Assembly: GCA_020073385.1 (NCBI GenBank)
Contig: JAIQFH010000006.1
Location: 62,001-126,000 of the forward strand
Source of the DNA: Terriglobia bacterium
GTDB taxonomy: Bacteria; Acidobacteriota; Terriglobia; Terriglobales; Acidobacteriaceae
Direction of reading: 5' to 3'
Length of the DNA: 64,000 bases
Part shown: in pieces, positions 54,604-63,892 of the stretch
Layout: each line of letters opens with the position of its first letter
Position numbering within the stretch: the stretch's first letter is position 1
Program-made: the position numbers and the translations under genes
Notes under the pieces: generated by a model
The model's input: only the letters and a program-made list of their open reading frames with translations
What the model was told of the DNA's origin: nothing
The model's database searches: none

Positions 54604-56397
54604 ATGGCGACGACGAATTTCGTCCAGATTGAGAATGATGCCGAAATCAAGCAACGCCTCGAAGCGGAGCGCGCGCGTCTGCGCAAGATTGCCGGACTCG
54701 ACCGACCCGAACACTTTCACCGCCCCGTCGAGCGTGCCTTCACGGCCGAGCAGCGCCCTCACACCACGATCCTGTTCGGCGGCTTCACCTGGAAACATGA
54801 AGATCTGATCCGCGCCGTCTTTCAAGGCTGTGGATACCGCTGCGAGAAGCTTCCTGTGCCGGACGTCCCGGCTTTCCAGACTGGTAAGGAATTTGGCAAC
54901 AACGGGCAGTGCAATCCAACCTACTTCACCGTGGGTAATCTGGTGCAGTATCTGCAATTCCTTGAGAAAGAAGGCCTCCCACGCCAGCAGATCCTCGACA
55001 ACTACGTCTTCTTCACCGCCGGGTCTTGCGGGCCTTGCCGCTTTGGCATGTACGAGGCCGAATACCGCTTCGCGTTGAAGAATGCCGGGTTTGACGGGTT
55101 CCGCGTGCTGCTCTTCAAGGATAGCGACGGGATCAAGGCCGCATCGGGCGAGCCGGGCCTGAAGTTCTCTGTCGATTTCGGATTCGGCATGCTCAATGCG
55201 ATGCACCTCGGCGATGTCATCAACGATCTCATCTACCAGATTCGTCCGTACGAAGCCAACAAGGGCGAGACCGATCGCGTCTTCCGCGAGATGGTCGACG
55301 GGCTCTGCGAAGACCTGAAGAATCGCAAGGCGTTTGAGATCGAGAAGAGCGCTCCTGACTGGGCGAAGCCGAAATTCAAGAGCAACAAGATTCTCCGCAA
55401 TACCTTTAATGTGTTCGGCAAATGGCACGAGCACATGTGGGGCAAGGACTATCTCAATGCCCTCAAGACCGCGCGCGAAAAAATGGATTCCATCGAGGTG
55501 GACCGCACCCGCGTGAAGCCGCTGGTGAAGATCACTGGCGAATTCTGGGCTCAGACCACCGAGGGCGATGGCAACTTCCACATGTTCGAATTCCTCGAGC
55601 GCGAAGGCGCTCAGGTTCTGGTTGAGCCCATCGCGACCTGGGTCGCCTATCTGATGTATCAGGCCAAAGCGCATGCGATCGCGAAGTGGCCAGTCAATCG
55701 TCCGCATCGTGACCCGAAGTGGTACGAATTGAAAAAGAATTTCGCGAACTATATCGGCCTGCGCAAGAAGCTCTGGGGGATCGGCGCGGGCGAGCGGATG
55801 TGGGGTTTCTTCTATCACCGCACCGCGAAGAACATGGGCGGAATCACCCATCATCTGGCGCCGCAGACGGAATTGGCCGAACTGGCGCATCCCTTCTACA
55901 ACCAGTTCGCGCGCGGCGGCGAGGGACATCTCGAAGTTGGCAAGAACGTTTACTACACCGTCCACAAACTCTGTCACATGGTGCTGGCGCTGAAGCCCTT
56001 CGGATGCATGCCGTCGTCGCAGTCCGACGGTGTGCAGTCGGCCGTGATCAACAAGTTCAAGGACATGATCTTCCTTCCGATCGAAACCTCCGGAGAAGGC
56101 GAGGTCAATGCCCACAGCCGCGTGCAGATGGCGCTCGGTGAAGCGAAGGTCAAGGCCAAGACGGAGTTTGAAGAGTGCCTCAAGTCGACTGGCAAGACCA
56201 TGAGCCAGATTCGCGAATACATCGACGAGCATCCCGAACTGAAGCGGCCGTTCTATCACGTGCCGCATCGCGAGGGAGTTGCCGGAACCGCGGCGCAATT
56301 CATTCTGCACGTGAGCGAGCGGATCGATAAAGACACGCGCTTCCGGAAGCGTTCGCGAGTGCGCGTGGAAGCCGCGCCTGCGATGTCCGGAGACTAA
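54604..56397 (+). CDS. HgdB/BcrC-like dehydratase-reductase component
   Basis: A 597-residue protein of the 2-hydroxyacyl-CoA dehydratase superfamily (COG3580/3581 type), a group of iron-sulfur proteins that receive high-energy electrons from an ATP-driven activase. Candidate cluster cysteines are C103 (GQCNPTYF), C142 and C145 (GSCGPCRFGMYEAEYR) and C468 (FGCMPSSQSDGVQ). No signal peptide or membrane segment is seen. The activase follows 108 bp later. The substrate is unknown; it may be an acyl-CoA dehydratase, a reductase of the double-cubane type, or something else. A strong ribosome binding site (GGAGGAAGAT) precedes ATG 54604. Confidence 0.82.
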   Translation: MATTNFVQIENDAEIKQRLEAERARLRKIAGLDRPEHFHRPVERAFTAEQRPHTTILFGGFTWKHEDLIRAVFQGCGYRCEKLPVPDVPAFQTGKEFGNNGQCNPTYFTVGNLVQYLQFLEKEGLPRQQILDNYVFFTAGSCGPCRFGMYEAEYRFALKNAGFDGFRVLLFKDSDGIKAASGEPGLKFSVDFGFGMLNAMHLGDVINDLIYQIRPYEANKGETDRVFREMVDGLCEDLKNRKAFEIEKSAPDWAKPKFKSNKILRNTFNVFGKWHEHMWGKDYLNALKTAREKMDSIEVDRTRVKPLVKITGEFWAQTTEGDGNFHMFEFLEREGAQVLVEPIATWVAYLMYQAKAHAIAKWPVNRPHRDPKWYELKKNFANYIGLRKKLWGIGAGERMWGFFYHRTAKNMGGITHHLAPQTELAELAHPFYNQFARGGEGHLEVGKNVYYTVHKLCHMVLALKPFGCMPSSQSDGVQSAVINKFKDMIFLPIETSGEGEVNAHSRVQMALGEAKVKAKTEFEECLKSTGKTMSQIREYIDEHPELKRPFYHVPHREGVAGTAAQFILHVSERIDKDTRFRKRSRVRVEAAPAMSGD

Positions 56398-56405
56398 AGG
56401 AGATT

Positions 56406-56469
56406 CACCGCCGAGGTCGCGGAGAATTCTTCTCCTGTTTTTCTCGGCGAACTCTGCGATCTCGGTGGT
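56406..56469 (+). repeat. Transcribed hairpin between the two-gene pair
   Basis: The left arm CACCGCCGAGGTCGCGGAG (56406-56424) pairs with CTCTGCGATCTCGGTGG (about 56452-56468). The three mismatches to perfect complementarity all become G-U pairs in RNA, so the transcript would fold completely. It resembles the ACCAC...GAAGG family in plan and lies in the gap between the dehydratase-like and activase genes. Confidence 0.65.
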
Positions 56470-56505
56470 TGAGGCGCTTGATCTTCTTGAAAGAATGAGG
56501 AATTC

Positions 56506-59500
56506 ATGCACGATCATAAGGGCCCGCAACTGATCCAGATTGCACCGCTCGAGGTGCCGCCATCCATCCAGCAAGTCCGCCGTGGGCATCATGCTCATGA
56601 CGAAAAGACCACGTTTCTCGTTGGGCTCGATGTGGGCTCTACCACGGTAAAGGCCGTTGTCGTCGAAGCGGCCACCGACAAGGTTCTCTGGCAAGACTAT
56701 CAGCGCCACGAGACCAAGCAGCCAGAAAAGACCCTCGAGTTCCTGAAGCGGATGGAGGCCGAGGCCGGCATCAACCGGCACAACACGCGCATCTTCATGA
56801 CCGGGTCAGGTGGAACGGGCATCGCGGATCAGATCGGCGCGAAATTCGTGCAGGAAGTCACGGCGGTATCGCTGGCGGTCGAGAAGCTTCATCCCGAGGT
56901 TTACTCGGTAATCGAACTGGGCGGGCAGGACGCCAAGATCATCGTGTTCAAAGATGACGACGAGACCGGCCGCAAGAAGAAGATTCCATCCATGAATGAC
57001 AAGTGCGCTGGCGGCACGGGCGCAGTCATCGACAAAATTAACGCGAAGCTGAAGATCCCCACCGAACTGCTGGCTGAGCAGAAATATCACGGAATCAAGC
57101 TGCACAAGGTCGCCGGAAAGTGCGGTGTATTTGCCGAAACCGATATCAATGGCTTGCAGAAGGTCGGTACGCCTCCGGACGAGTTGATGGCTTCGCTGTT
57201 CGAGGCGATTGTGCTGCAGAACCTGAGCGTGCTCACGCGCGGGCATACTCTGCGGCCACACGTGTTGCTTCTGGGTGGCCCCAATAGCTTCATTCGCGGC
57301 ATGCGGGAAGCGTGGCAGGCCAACATCCCGCGCATGTGGCAGGAGCGCAAGGTTCAGATTCCTGATGGTGCAAAGCCCGAAGATTTAATCAAGGTTCCGC
57401 AGAACGCGCAGTACTTCGCCGCTCTGGGTGCAGTTGAGTTTGGGCGGAGCGAGGACGATTGTATCGGTTGCTATTGCGGTTACGAGAAGCTGATCCACTA
57501 CATCGACTACGGCCGGCAGGAAGAAAAGGCCAAGTCCGGCGGAAAGGGTCTGGTCGAAAAGCCCGAAGACCTCGATGTCTTCAAGGAAGCCTACCGGCGC
57601 AAGAAGTTCACGCCCGCCGCGTTCGCAAAGAACAGCACCGTTGCGGGATTCATCGGAATTGACGGCGGGTCAACTTCAACAAAAGCTGTGTTGCTGGACG
57701 AGAACGGCGACATTCTCTGCAAATCGTACCAGCTCTCAAATGGCAATCCCATCCAGGACACGATCGAGATGTTCGAAAACCTGCGCTCCCAGGTGGAGAG
57801 TCAGAACGCAAAAGTGGAAGTGCTGGGCGTTGCGACCACCGGGTATGCGAAGGACATCCTGAAAGATGTTCTCAAAGCAGACGTGGCGCTGGTGGAGACA
57901 GTCGCCCATACCGAGTCGGCTCTGAAGTTCTACGAAGACCCGCACGTGATTGTTGACGTGGGCGGGCAGGACATCAAGATCATCGTCCTGCACAACGGGC
58001 GCGTAAAGGATTTCAAGTTGAATACGCAGTGTTCAGCCGGCAATGGATATTTCCTGCAATCCACCGCCGAAGGCTTCGGACTCAGCGTCAATCAGTACGC
58101 TGATCTCGCCTTCTCTGCGCAGGCGATGCCGGTGTTCGGCTATGGCTGCGCCGTATTCATGCAATCGGATATCGTGAACTTCCAGCGTCAAGGCTGGCGC
58201 GCCGAAGAAATTCTCGCGGGACTCGCGGCCGTATTGCCTAAGAACGTTTTCCTCTATGTTGCCAGCATTCCCAATCTCGCGGCGCTCGGCTCACGCTTCG
58301 TCCTGCAGGGCGGGACGCAAAACAATCTTGCCGTCGTGAAGGCTGAAGTCGATTTCATCCGCAATAGCTTCCGTGCGACGGGGAAGCAGCCAGAAATCAT
58401 CGTTCACGAGCATTGCGGCGAGTCTGGTGCCATCGGCGCCGCCCAGGAATCACTACGCCTGTGGCGCAACGGTCAGCAGACTACGTTCGTCGGGCTCGAC
58501 GCGGTTCGCAAGATCGAGTACCGCACGACTCGTAACGAAGATACACGTTGCCATTTCTGCAAAAACGACTGCCTGAGAACCTTCATCGATATCCGCACCC
58601 AGCCCAAGAACGATCTCAGCTTTGTACCCATTCAAAAAGTCACCAAGGTTCCGCTCATGCACGGCGAGCAGCGCCTGATCATCGCCACCTGCGAGAAGGG
58701 CACGGTGGAAGATGTCAACGACATGAAGGACATCAAGGCCGGTCTTGACTCCATCCGCGCCCAGCACCCCAACTTCGTGGACTACGCGTCAAAGGAAGTC
58801 TTCCGGCCGACGAATGCGAAGAGCGTGGCGGATCCCTTGCCGACCAAGGGTTGGGCGGGTTGGAAAAAGGGCGACAAGGAGCGACGTGCCCTGATGGAGA
58901 ATCGCAAGAAGCTGCGTATCGGCATCCCGCGTGTCCTTAACATTTACACCTACGCCCCCTTGTTTAACGCCTATTTCGAAAGCCTCGGCGTGCAACCCGA
59001 GAACATTATTTACTCCGACTACACCAGTTCCGAACTCTATCGCGCGGGGGCTAGCCGTGGTGCGATCGATCCATGCTTCCCCGCCAAGATCGGCATCTCT
59101 CACGTCTACAACCTGATTCAGGAGAAGCACCGCAAGAAGCCGCTGGATGCGATCTTCTTCCCGATGTACGACGTGCTGCACTCGCCGCTGGTGAAGATCG
59201 TTGGGGCTAATGCCTGCCCGACGGTAACTGCTACTCCTGAAACGGTGAAGGCCGCATTCACCAAGGAGAACGATGTCTTCGCCGAGCACAACGTGAAGTA
59301 CATCGACCCGGTGCTCAACTTCTCCGACCGAAAGTTATTTGCTCACCAGATGCTGCAGGCCTTGCAGCCCGTTCTCGGTCTCTCGCTGGAAGAAAGCGAT
59401 CGCGCAGTCGAGTCGGGATTCGTCGCGCTCAAGGAATACGAAACGGGCATTCGGCGTCGCGCGCGTCAGGTAATTGATCAACTCGAGCGCGAAGATCGCA

Positions 59501-60111
59501 TTGGTATCGTCATGCTCGGGCGCCCTTATCATCACGATCCCGGCTTGAATCACGAGATCCTCGATGAATTCCAGAAGCTGGGCTATCCCATCTTCTCCCA
59601 GAACACTCTGCCGCTGGATGAAGATCTCCTCGAGCGATTGTTTGGCGAGGAAGTCCGCGCCGGCATGATCACCAGCCCGCTCGACATCACCGACGCTTGG
59701 AAGAATTCCTACTCCTGCAGCACGAATCACAAGGTCTGGGCTGCGAAGTTCACGGCGCGGCATCCCAATCTGGTCGCGCTGGAGATTTCCAGCTTCAAGT
59801 GCGGACACGATGCGCCGATCTACGGCGTAATCGAAGGCATTATCGAGCAGTCGGGCACGCCGTATTTCTGCTTCAAAGACCTCGATGAGAACAAGCCTAC
59901 CGGGTCGATCAGGATTCGCGTCGAGACCATCGACTACTTCCTGCGGCGCTACCGCGAAGAAGTGATCCGGAAACGTAAAGCCGAACAAGACATCGAGGCA
60001 CAACTGGCGGCGCTGGAAGCGCGACTACGCAGCGAGAAAGGCGGATCGGAATTGCTACCTTCTCAGATCGGCCAACTGGAGCCGGAAGCCCAAGGCATGG
60101 CGGCGGACTAG
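56506..60111 (+). CDS. Double-ASKHA acyl-CoA dehydratase activase with DUF2229
   Basis: A 1201-residue activase of the BadF/BadG/BcrA/HgdC family. Two ASKHA ATPase domains occur in one chain: domain 1 (about 36-315) with GLDVGSTTVKA and domain 2 (about 381-655) with GIDGGSTSTKA. Both keep the cluster cysteines: C167 and C206 in domain 1, C509 and C548 in domain 2. In HgdC these four come from two identical subunits holding one [4Fe-4S] cluster, so one chain could make the whole site. A CIGCYCG motif (C319, C322, C324) lies between the domains and a CHFCKNDC motif (C682-C689) after them. The C-terminal half (from about 802) is the DUF2229-type region. It would drive electrons into the preceding protein. 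Confidence 0.87.
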   Translation: MHDHKGPQLIQIAPLEVPPSIQQVRRGHHAHDEKTTFLVGLDVGSTTVKAVVVEAATDKVLWQDYQRHETKQPEKTLEFLKRMEAEAGINRHNTRIFMTGSGGTGIADQIGAKFVQEVTAVSLAVEKLHPEVYSVIELGGQDAKIIVFKDDDETGRKKKIPSMNDKCAGGTGAVIDKINAKLKIPTELLAEQKYHGIKLHKVAGKCGVFAETDINGLQKVGTPPDELMASLFEAIVLQNLSVLTRGHTLRPHVLLLGGPNSFIRGMREAWQANIPRMWQERKVQIPDGAKPEDLIKVPQNAQYFAALGAVEFGRSEDDCIGCYCGYEKLIHYIDYGRQEEKAKSGGKGLVEKPEDLDVFKEAYRRKKFTPAAFAKNSTVAGFIGIDGGSTSTKAVLLDENGDILCKSYQLSNGNPIQDTIEMFENLRSQVESQNAKVEVLGVATTGYAKDILKDVLKADVALVETVAHTESALKFYEDPHVIVDVGGQDIKIIVLHNGRVKDFKLNTQCSAGNGYFLQSTAEGFGLSVNQYADLAFSAQAMPVFGYGCAVFMQSDIVNFQRQGWRAEEILAGLAAVLPKNVFLYVASIPNLAALGSRFVLQGGTQNNLAVVKAEVDFIRNSFRATGKQPEIIVHEHCGESGAIGAAQESLRLWRNGQQTTFVGLDAVRKIEYRTTRNEDTRCHFCKNDCLRTFIDIRTQPKNDLSFVPIQKVTKVPLMHGEQRLIIATCEKGTVEDVNDMKDIKAGLDSIRAQHPNFVDYASKEVFRPTNAKSVADPLPTKGWAGWKKGDKERRALMENRKKLRIGIPRVLNIYTYAPLFNAYFESLGVQPENIIYSDYTSSELYRAGASRGAIDPCFPAKIGISHVYNLIQEKHRKKPLDAIFFPMYDVLHSPLVKIVGANACPTVTATPETVKAAFTKENDVFAEHNVKYIDPVLNFSDRKLFAHQMLQALQPVLGLSLEESDRAVESGFVALKEYETGIRRRARQVIDQLEREDRIGIVMLGRPYHHDPGLNHEILDEFQKLGYPIFSQNTLPLDEDLLERLFGEEVRAGMITSPLDITDAWKNSYSCSTNHKVWAAKFTARHPNLVALEISSFKCGHDAPIYGVIEGIIEQSGTPYFCFKDLDENKPTGSIRIRVETIDYFLRRYREEVIRKRKAEQDIEAQLAALEARLRSEKGGSELLPSQIGQLEPEAQGMAAD

Positions 60112-60270
60112 GAATCGTTGTGCCGATCTTCTCCTCATGCAGGGCGTTAATCCGCCCGCAGTCTGGCGCGGGAGTTCGCCTAACCAAATAGTTTTGAAAG
60201 GGCGCGCCTTGAGCCGCACCGTAAAGCGATTTCAGTGGAAGAGCGGTCCATCAGGGCCGCGCTAGCGGGC

Positions 60271-60302
60271 CAAGATTGAAGGGCTTTCAGCCCCTGCGGT
60301 CC
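60271..60302. repeat. GGGCTTTCAGCCCC dispersed repeat
   Basis: A short hairpin-like unit (GAAGGGCTTTCAGCCCCTG) followed by CGGTCCACACGC, in the gap between the convergent activase and cytochrome genes. It is of a type I recall as frequent in acidobacterial genomes, with one copy here. The rest of the 212-base gap shows nothing clear. Confidence 0.5.
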
Positions 60303-60323
60303 ACACGCACCGAGCCCCGGCCA

Positions 60324-61055
60324 CTAATTCTTCGCGTACACCGGACCCGCGCTCCGGGATGGCGGATCGGACACCGCGCGGATGTATGCGATCAACGCCT
60401 GTACGTCAGCCTTCTTGAGCGTGTTCCCCCAAGCAGGCATCAGCGCTGATTTGTTAAGCGCTGGGCCTCCATAGGTGATGATCGCGGTAAGATCCGCGTC
60501 GCTGAGCTTGTTGAGCGTGTCTCCTTCGGTGAAAGGATGTGGCTTCACCTCGAGGTTGTCGTAATTCGAAACCCGCTCAGCCGTAGATTCGGCATTGTGG
60601 CAGCGATCGCAGTACTGCTCGTTCAAACGCCGTCCGAGCGTCTGTTGATATCCCAGCGCGATCTCTTCGATCTTGAGTTCCACTTTCTTGCGCGCTTTGT
60701 CGAGCGTTGAAGCCGTGATCTGATATCGTCCGGCCATTCCGCCCAGGGCGACGTTGGTTGAAACCTGTCCGCTGGAGTCGGTCAAAGCGCTCGCAGGATC
60801 AAAAGTTACTCCTGGCGCAGCCGCAAACTCGACCAGCGCTCCTGTAACCGCCCCTCCCTGCGGATCATTTACCTGAACTACGACCGGCTGAGGCAGAGAA
60901 GTTCCTGTCTGCCCGAACTGCTTCCCTCCGCTCGACTCCACGATGGCGGCGCCGAATGCAGTCGGCTTCAACGCCACGGAGTCGGACTTCCGTGAACAGG
61001 ATGCGGCCAGCAAGGCAGCGCTCAAAAGAGTGATTCCTGAGGCGAGGCGATTCAT
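60324..61055 (-). CDS. Monoheme cytochrome c lipoprotein with Ig-like domain
   Basis: A 243-residue exported lipoprotein (signal ending LLAASC). Residues about 50-130 look like a bacterial Ig-like (Big_1) domain, with VVVQVNDPQGGAVTGALVEFAA and TDSSGQVSTNVALGG. A class I cytochrome c domain follows (about 140-230): heme motif YCDRCH and a likely axial Met in SALMPAWG. It would move electrons in the periplasm as the last partner of the operon. Its start overlaps the stop of the octaheme gene by four bases. Confidence 0.85.
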   Translation of the reverse strand: MNRLASGITLLSAALLAASCSRKSDSVALKPTAFGAAIVESSGGKQFGQTGTSLPQPVVVQVNDPQGGAVTGALVEFAAAPGVTFDPASALTDSSGQVSTNVALGGMAGRYQITASTLDKARKKVELKIEEIALGYQQTLGRRLNEQYCDRCHNAESTAERVSNYDNLEVKPHPFTEGDTLNKLSDADLTAIITYGGPALNKSALMPAWGNTLKKADVQALIAYIRAVSDPPSRSAGPVYAKN

Positions 61056-63097
61056 TTCTTTGCGGCCTCCTGTTGTCCGCCGCCCTTCTGCGATATAAGG
61101 AACGCGGTCAGTGCCCGGGCGTCCTCATCGCTCATCGCACGGTTGGGCTCAATGGTTCCTGGCCGCAAGGCCTCCGGGTTCTTCATCCACTGATAAATCC
61201 ATGCCGCCGTGAGACGGGATCCAACATGCGTAAGGGTCGGGCCGATGTAACCCTTGTCGGTCTTGGTATCGACGATGTGACATCCTTGGCAGGAATATTT
61301 TCCGTAGTACAGCTGTTTTCCCAGTTCGATCTGTCCCTGCGCGTAGCCGCTCACGGGCATCGAGTCACGATCAACCGATGGACTCTGATACACGGTCATA
61401 ATGTAGTCCGTCAGTTCATTGATCTCGCCATCTGTCAGGTTGAACTTAGGCATGCGCCGGATCAGCGCGGGACGCAGCGTTCCCGGATTTCTGAAGAACT
61501 GCACCAGCCATTCCCGCTGCACCGAGCTACCCTCCCATGTCAGGTCGGGAGCCATGTCGCCGCCGTGCCCGTTGATGCGATGGCAACTGAAGCAGGCAAG
61601 ATCGGTCATCAGCTTGCCGGCCTTACCCGCCGGTTGATAATCCGATTCCGGTGGCGCGGACACCGCCAGCGACGGAGGCAGTGAATAGGATCGATCGTTC
61701 AACGACAGCAGAGCCGTGGTCAGGGCATCGATCTGCGCCGGCGTGAAGGTGTACTGCGGCATCTTCAGCCCCGGAGCGAATGCGCGTGGCTGCTTGATCT
61801 TGCCCGCAATGTAGTCCGGTAGCGTGTGTTGCATTCCCTGGAGGAAGATCAGTTGCGTAATAGGCTTGCTGCCGATCCGGCTCAGCTCAGGAGCAAAGTT
61901 TTCCGGCTTCTTAATTCCTGCGATCTCGTGGCACGAAGCGCAGCCATAATCTGAGACCAGCCGTTTTCCATGGGCTATCTGCTCGGGAGTCGCTGCATCC
62001 AGGTGCACATTAGCGAGCAGGTCAGAATCTGTTTTGGCTAGCAGGAATCCCGTTAACGTGGCGACCTGGGCATCATTGAACCTGTAATGAGGCATCCCCG
62101 TCGGCGGATCATACACGCGCGGATTGCGTACCCAAGCCTGCAGCCACTCCGGCTTCACCTTGCTACCTATACGCGTGAGTTCCGGGCCAACGTCTCCGCC
62201 TACGACATTTCCTGCGGCATTCTGCACGGCATGGCACGATGCGCAAAAGGATTCTCCGTAGAGGCTGGCTCCGGCAGTCGGATCGTTCGACGGCTTCGCC
62301 GAGAGCGTAACGCTGTCTCCCGCAACCGGTGCGCTGTTTGCGATGAGAAACGCCGATATGTCGCGGGCATCCGCGTCACTCAGCTTGAAATTCGGCATCG
62401 TCGCCGTCACCGCATACGCCTGCGGATCTTTCAACCAAGCGTAAATCCACTGGCGCGTGGTCTTATCCCCGATGTGAGAAAGCGACGGCGGATCATCCGT
62501 AGCCTTCACCGTGCTGCCGTCGGGCAACTTCACCGCATGGCAATGTACGCATCCCGATCGCGAAAGCAGGTTGCGTCCCAGATTCAGTTGTGGCGTCCCC
62601 GGCAAGGAGCCGCGATGACACTGCCCGCACGACGATTCGACGAACTTTGCCGGAAGTATCGGCTGCTCCCACGCCAAGGTACTGCTATGTGCCTCAGCAA
62701 CCGTCGTGGCTGCGCCTTGTCCGCGATGGCAAACCGTGCATCCGAACTGATCGAGATTGTGTGGAATGACCGGATGCTTCCGGTAAGGTTGCTGAGCCAC
62801 ATCGGTCAACGTGGGTTCCTTCAGTCCCACGTGGCAGCTCGTGCAACGGTCCACTACACCCAGGTCGGGCAGCCAGATCTGCTGAATGCCTCCCTGAAAA
62901 TGCCGCCGCAGTGTGTTCGCCTCGCTCCGGTTGCGAATCATGCTGAGATAGCCGTGCTGATAATGCCGCCATTCGCTGAAGAAATTCTTTGCCGGCGCAA
63001 TCGCCATCGATGCCAGGAATACCAGGCTGACCACGCCGAACGCCCGCATACTATCTCCGAACAATTTCTGCCAGAGCGACCTAAGTTTCTCTTTCAT
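61052..63097 (-). CDS. Octaheme cytochrome c, membrane-anchored
   Basis: A 681-residue multiheme cytochrome c. An N-terminal helix (about 20-36) anchors it with the hemes in the periplasm. Eight CxxCH motifs start at about residues 85, 120, 157, 183, 285, 386, 502 and 603 (CTSCH, CTVCH, CGQCH, CVHCH, CASCH, CASCH, CFSCH, CQGCH). The last five sit in similar modules of about 100 residues, each with a GPELxxIG-like segment and a MPxF/Y-type Met loop; the first three are closely spaced. It probably takes the place of cytochrome c1 in a bc-like complex with the two genes upstream. It overlaps the following lipoprotein gene by four bases. Confidence 0.9.
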   Translation of the reverse strand: MKEKLRSLWQKLFGDSMRAFGVVSLVFLASMAIAPAKNFFSEWRHYQHGYLSMIRNRSEANTLRRHFQGGIQQIWLPDLGVVDRCTSCHVGLKEPTLTDVAQQPYRKHPVIPHNLDQFGCTVCHRGQGAATTVAEAHSSTLAWEQPILPAKFVESSCGQCHRGSLPGTPQLNLGRNLLSRSGCVHCHAVKLPDGSTVKATDDPPSLSHIGDKTTRQWIYAWLKDPQAYAVTATMPNFKLSDADARDISAFLIANSAPVAGDSVTLSAKPSNDPTAGASLYGESFCASCHAVQNAAGNVVGGDVGPELTRIGSKVKPEWLQAWVRNPRVYDPPTGMPHYRFNDAQVATLTGFLLAKTDSDLLANVHLDAATPEQIAHGKRLVSDYGCASCHEIAGIKKPENFAPELSRIGSKPITQLIFLQGMQHTLPDYIAGKIKQPRAFAPGLKMPQYTFTPAQIDALTTALLSLNDRSYSLPPSLAVSAPPESDYQPAGKAGKLMTDLACFSCHRINGHGGDMAPDLTWEGSSVQREWLVQFFRNPGTLRPALIRRMPKFNLTDGEINELTDYIMTVYQSPSVDRDSMPVSGYAQGQIELGKQLYYGKYSCQGCHIVDTKTDKGYIGPTLTHVGSRLTAAWIYQWMKNPEALRPGTIEPNRAMSDEDARALTAFLISQKGGGQQEAAKK

Positions 63098-63134
63098 GAT
63101 CGCTGCATCCCGATTTTGATAGTTACGATCATTT

Positions 63135-63890
63135 CTATGAACCCTGCCACGGCCAGACCCATGCCCAACCCGGCCCGCGGAAAAATGTTCCGATGGCGGT
63201 AAGCACCACCAGTTCGAATAAGAACCAAGTCATCACCCAGAACGAAAGCGGCCTGCCCGCGAGATAGCGCCGGAACGGCGAAGGCGATTGCGGCGAACTC
63301 TTCGACGCCAGAATCATCAGCCCGGAAATGATCAGAGTCGGGACAAGAGCTGCATAGAGCGGTTCTGCCTCTCCCTTGATCCCAAGCACGGCGTTGTACA
63401 ACCGCGACTTGAACAGAAGCAGAAACAGAGACAGTCCGCCCGCCACGCTATAGAAAATTTGGAGTCGCTTTTCACGGTCCTTTTGAAAAAGTCCCTCGGC
63501 TTCGATGTTGACCTTGAAGTAAGGAATGACGATCAGCGCCATCACCACCAAGCCGGGAATCAGCACGCCTGCCACAACTGGCGGAAAGTAATGCAGCAAT
63601 TCCTGCAGACCGAGGAAATACCAGGGCGCTTTTGCCGGATTCGGCGTGTGCGACGGATCGGCCAGTCCCTCAAGCGGGGCATTGAACAGCAGTGCGATCC
63701 AAATCAGCACGACTGCCAGCGTCATGATCGCTACTGCAGCTCGGAGCAACACTTCCGGGAAAGTCTGGAGCTGATCTTCGGTTTCCGCTTTGACCTGCGC
63801 CGAGGTGCGGCGCGTGATAAACACGATCCGCCGCGGAGACTTCTTGGCATTCGAGTCGACGCCTGCGATGAAGTCTTTGGAATCCGTCAT
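63135..63890 (-). CDS. Cytochrome b subunit-IV-like protein
   Basis: A 251-residue membrane protein matching the C-terminal half of cytochrome b (PetD-like). The quinol-site signature is KAPWYFLGLQELLHYFPP, with APWY in place of the usual PEWY. About five membrane helices are visible. It starts two bases after the stop of the partial cytochrome b gene and precedes the octaheme gene by 37 bp. The complex would oxidise quinol and pass electrons to the heme proteins. Confidence 0.87.
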   Translation of the reverse strand: MTDSKDFIAGVDSNAKKSPRRIVFITRRTSAQVKAETEDQLQTFPEVLLRAAVAIMTLAVVLIWIALLFNAPLEGLADPSHTPNPAKAPWYFLGLQELLHYFPPVVAGVLIPGLVVMALIVIPYFKVNIEAEGLFQKDREKRLQIFYSVAGGLSLFLLLFKSRLYNAVLGIKGEAEPLYAALVPTLIISGLMILASKSSPQSPSPFRRYLAGRPLSFWVMTWFLFELVVLTAIGTFFRGPGWAWVWPWQGS

Positions 63891-63892
63891 GA

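Noticed and set aside
54586-56781. A 731-codon open frame opposite the dehydratase-like gene
   Set aside because: It spans two genes in antisense, has no domain or ribosome binding site, and mirrors the codon bias of the real gene.
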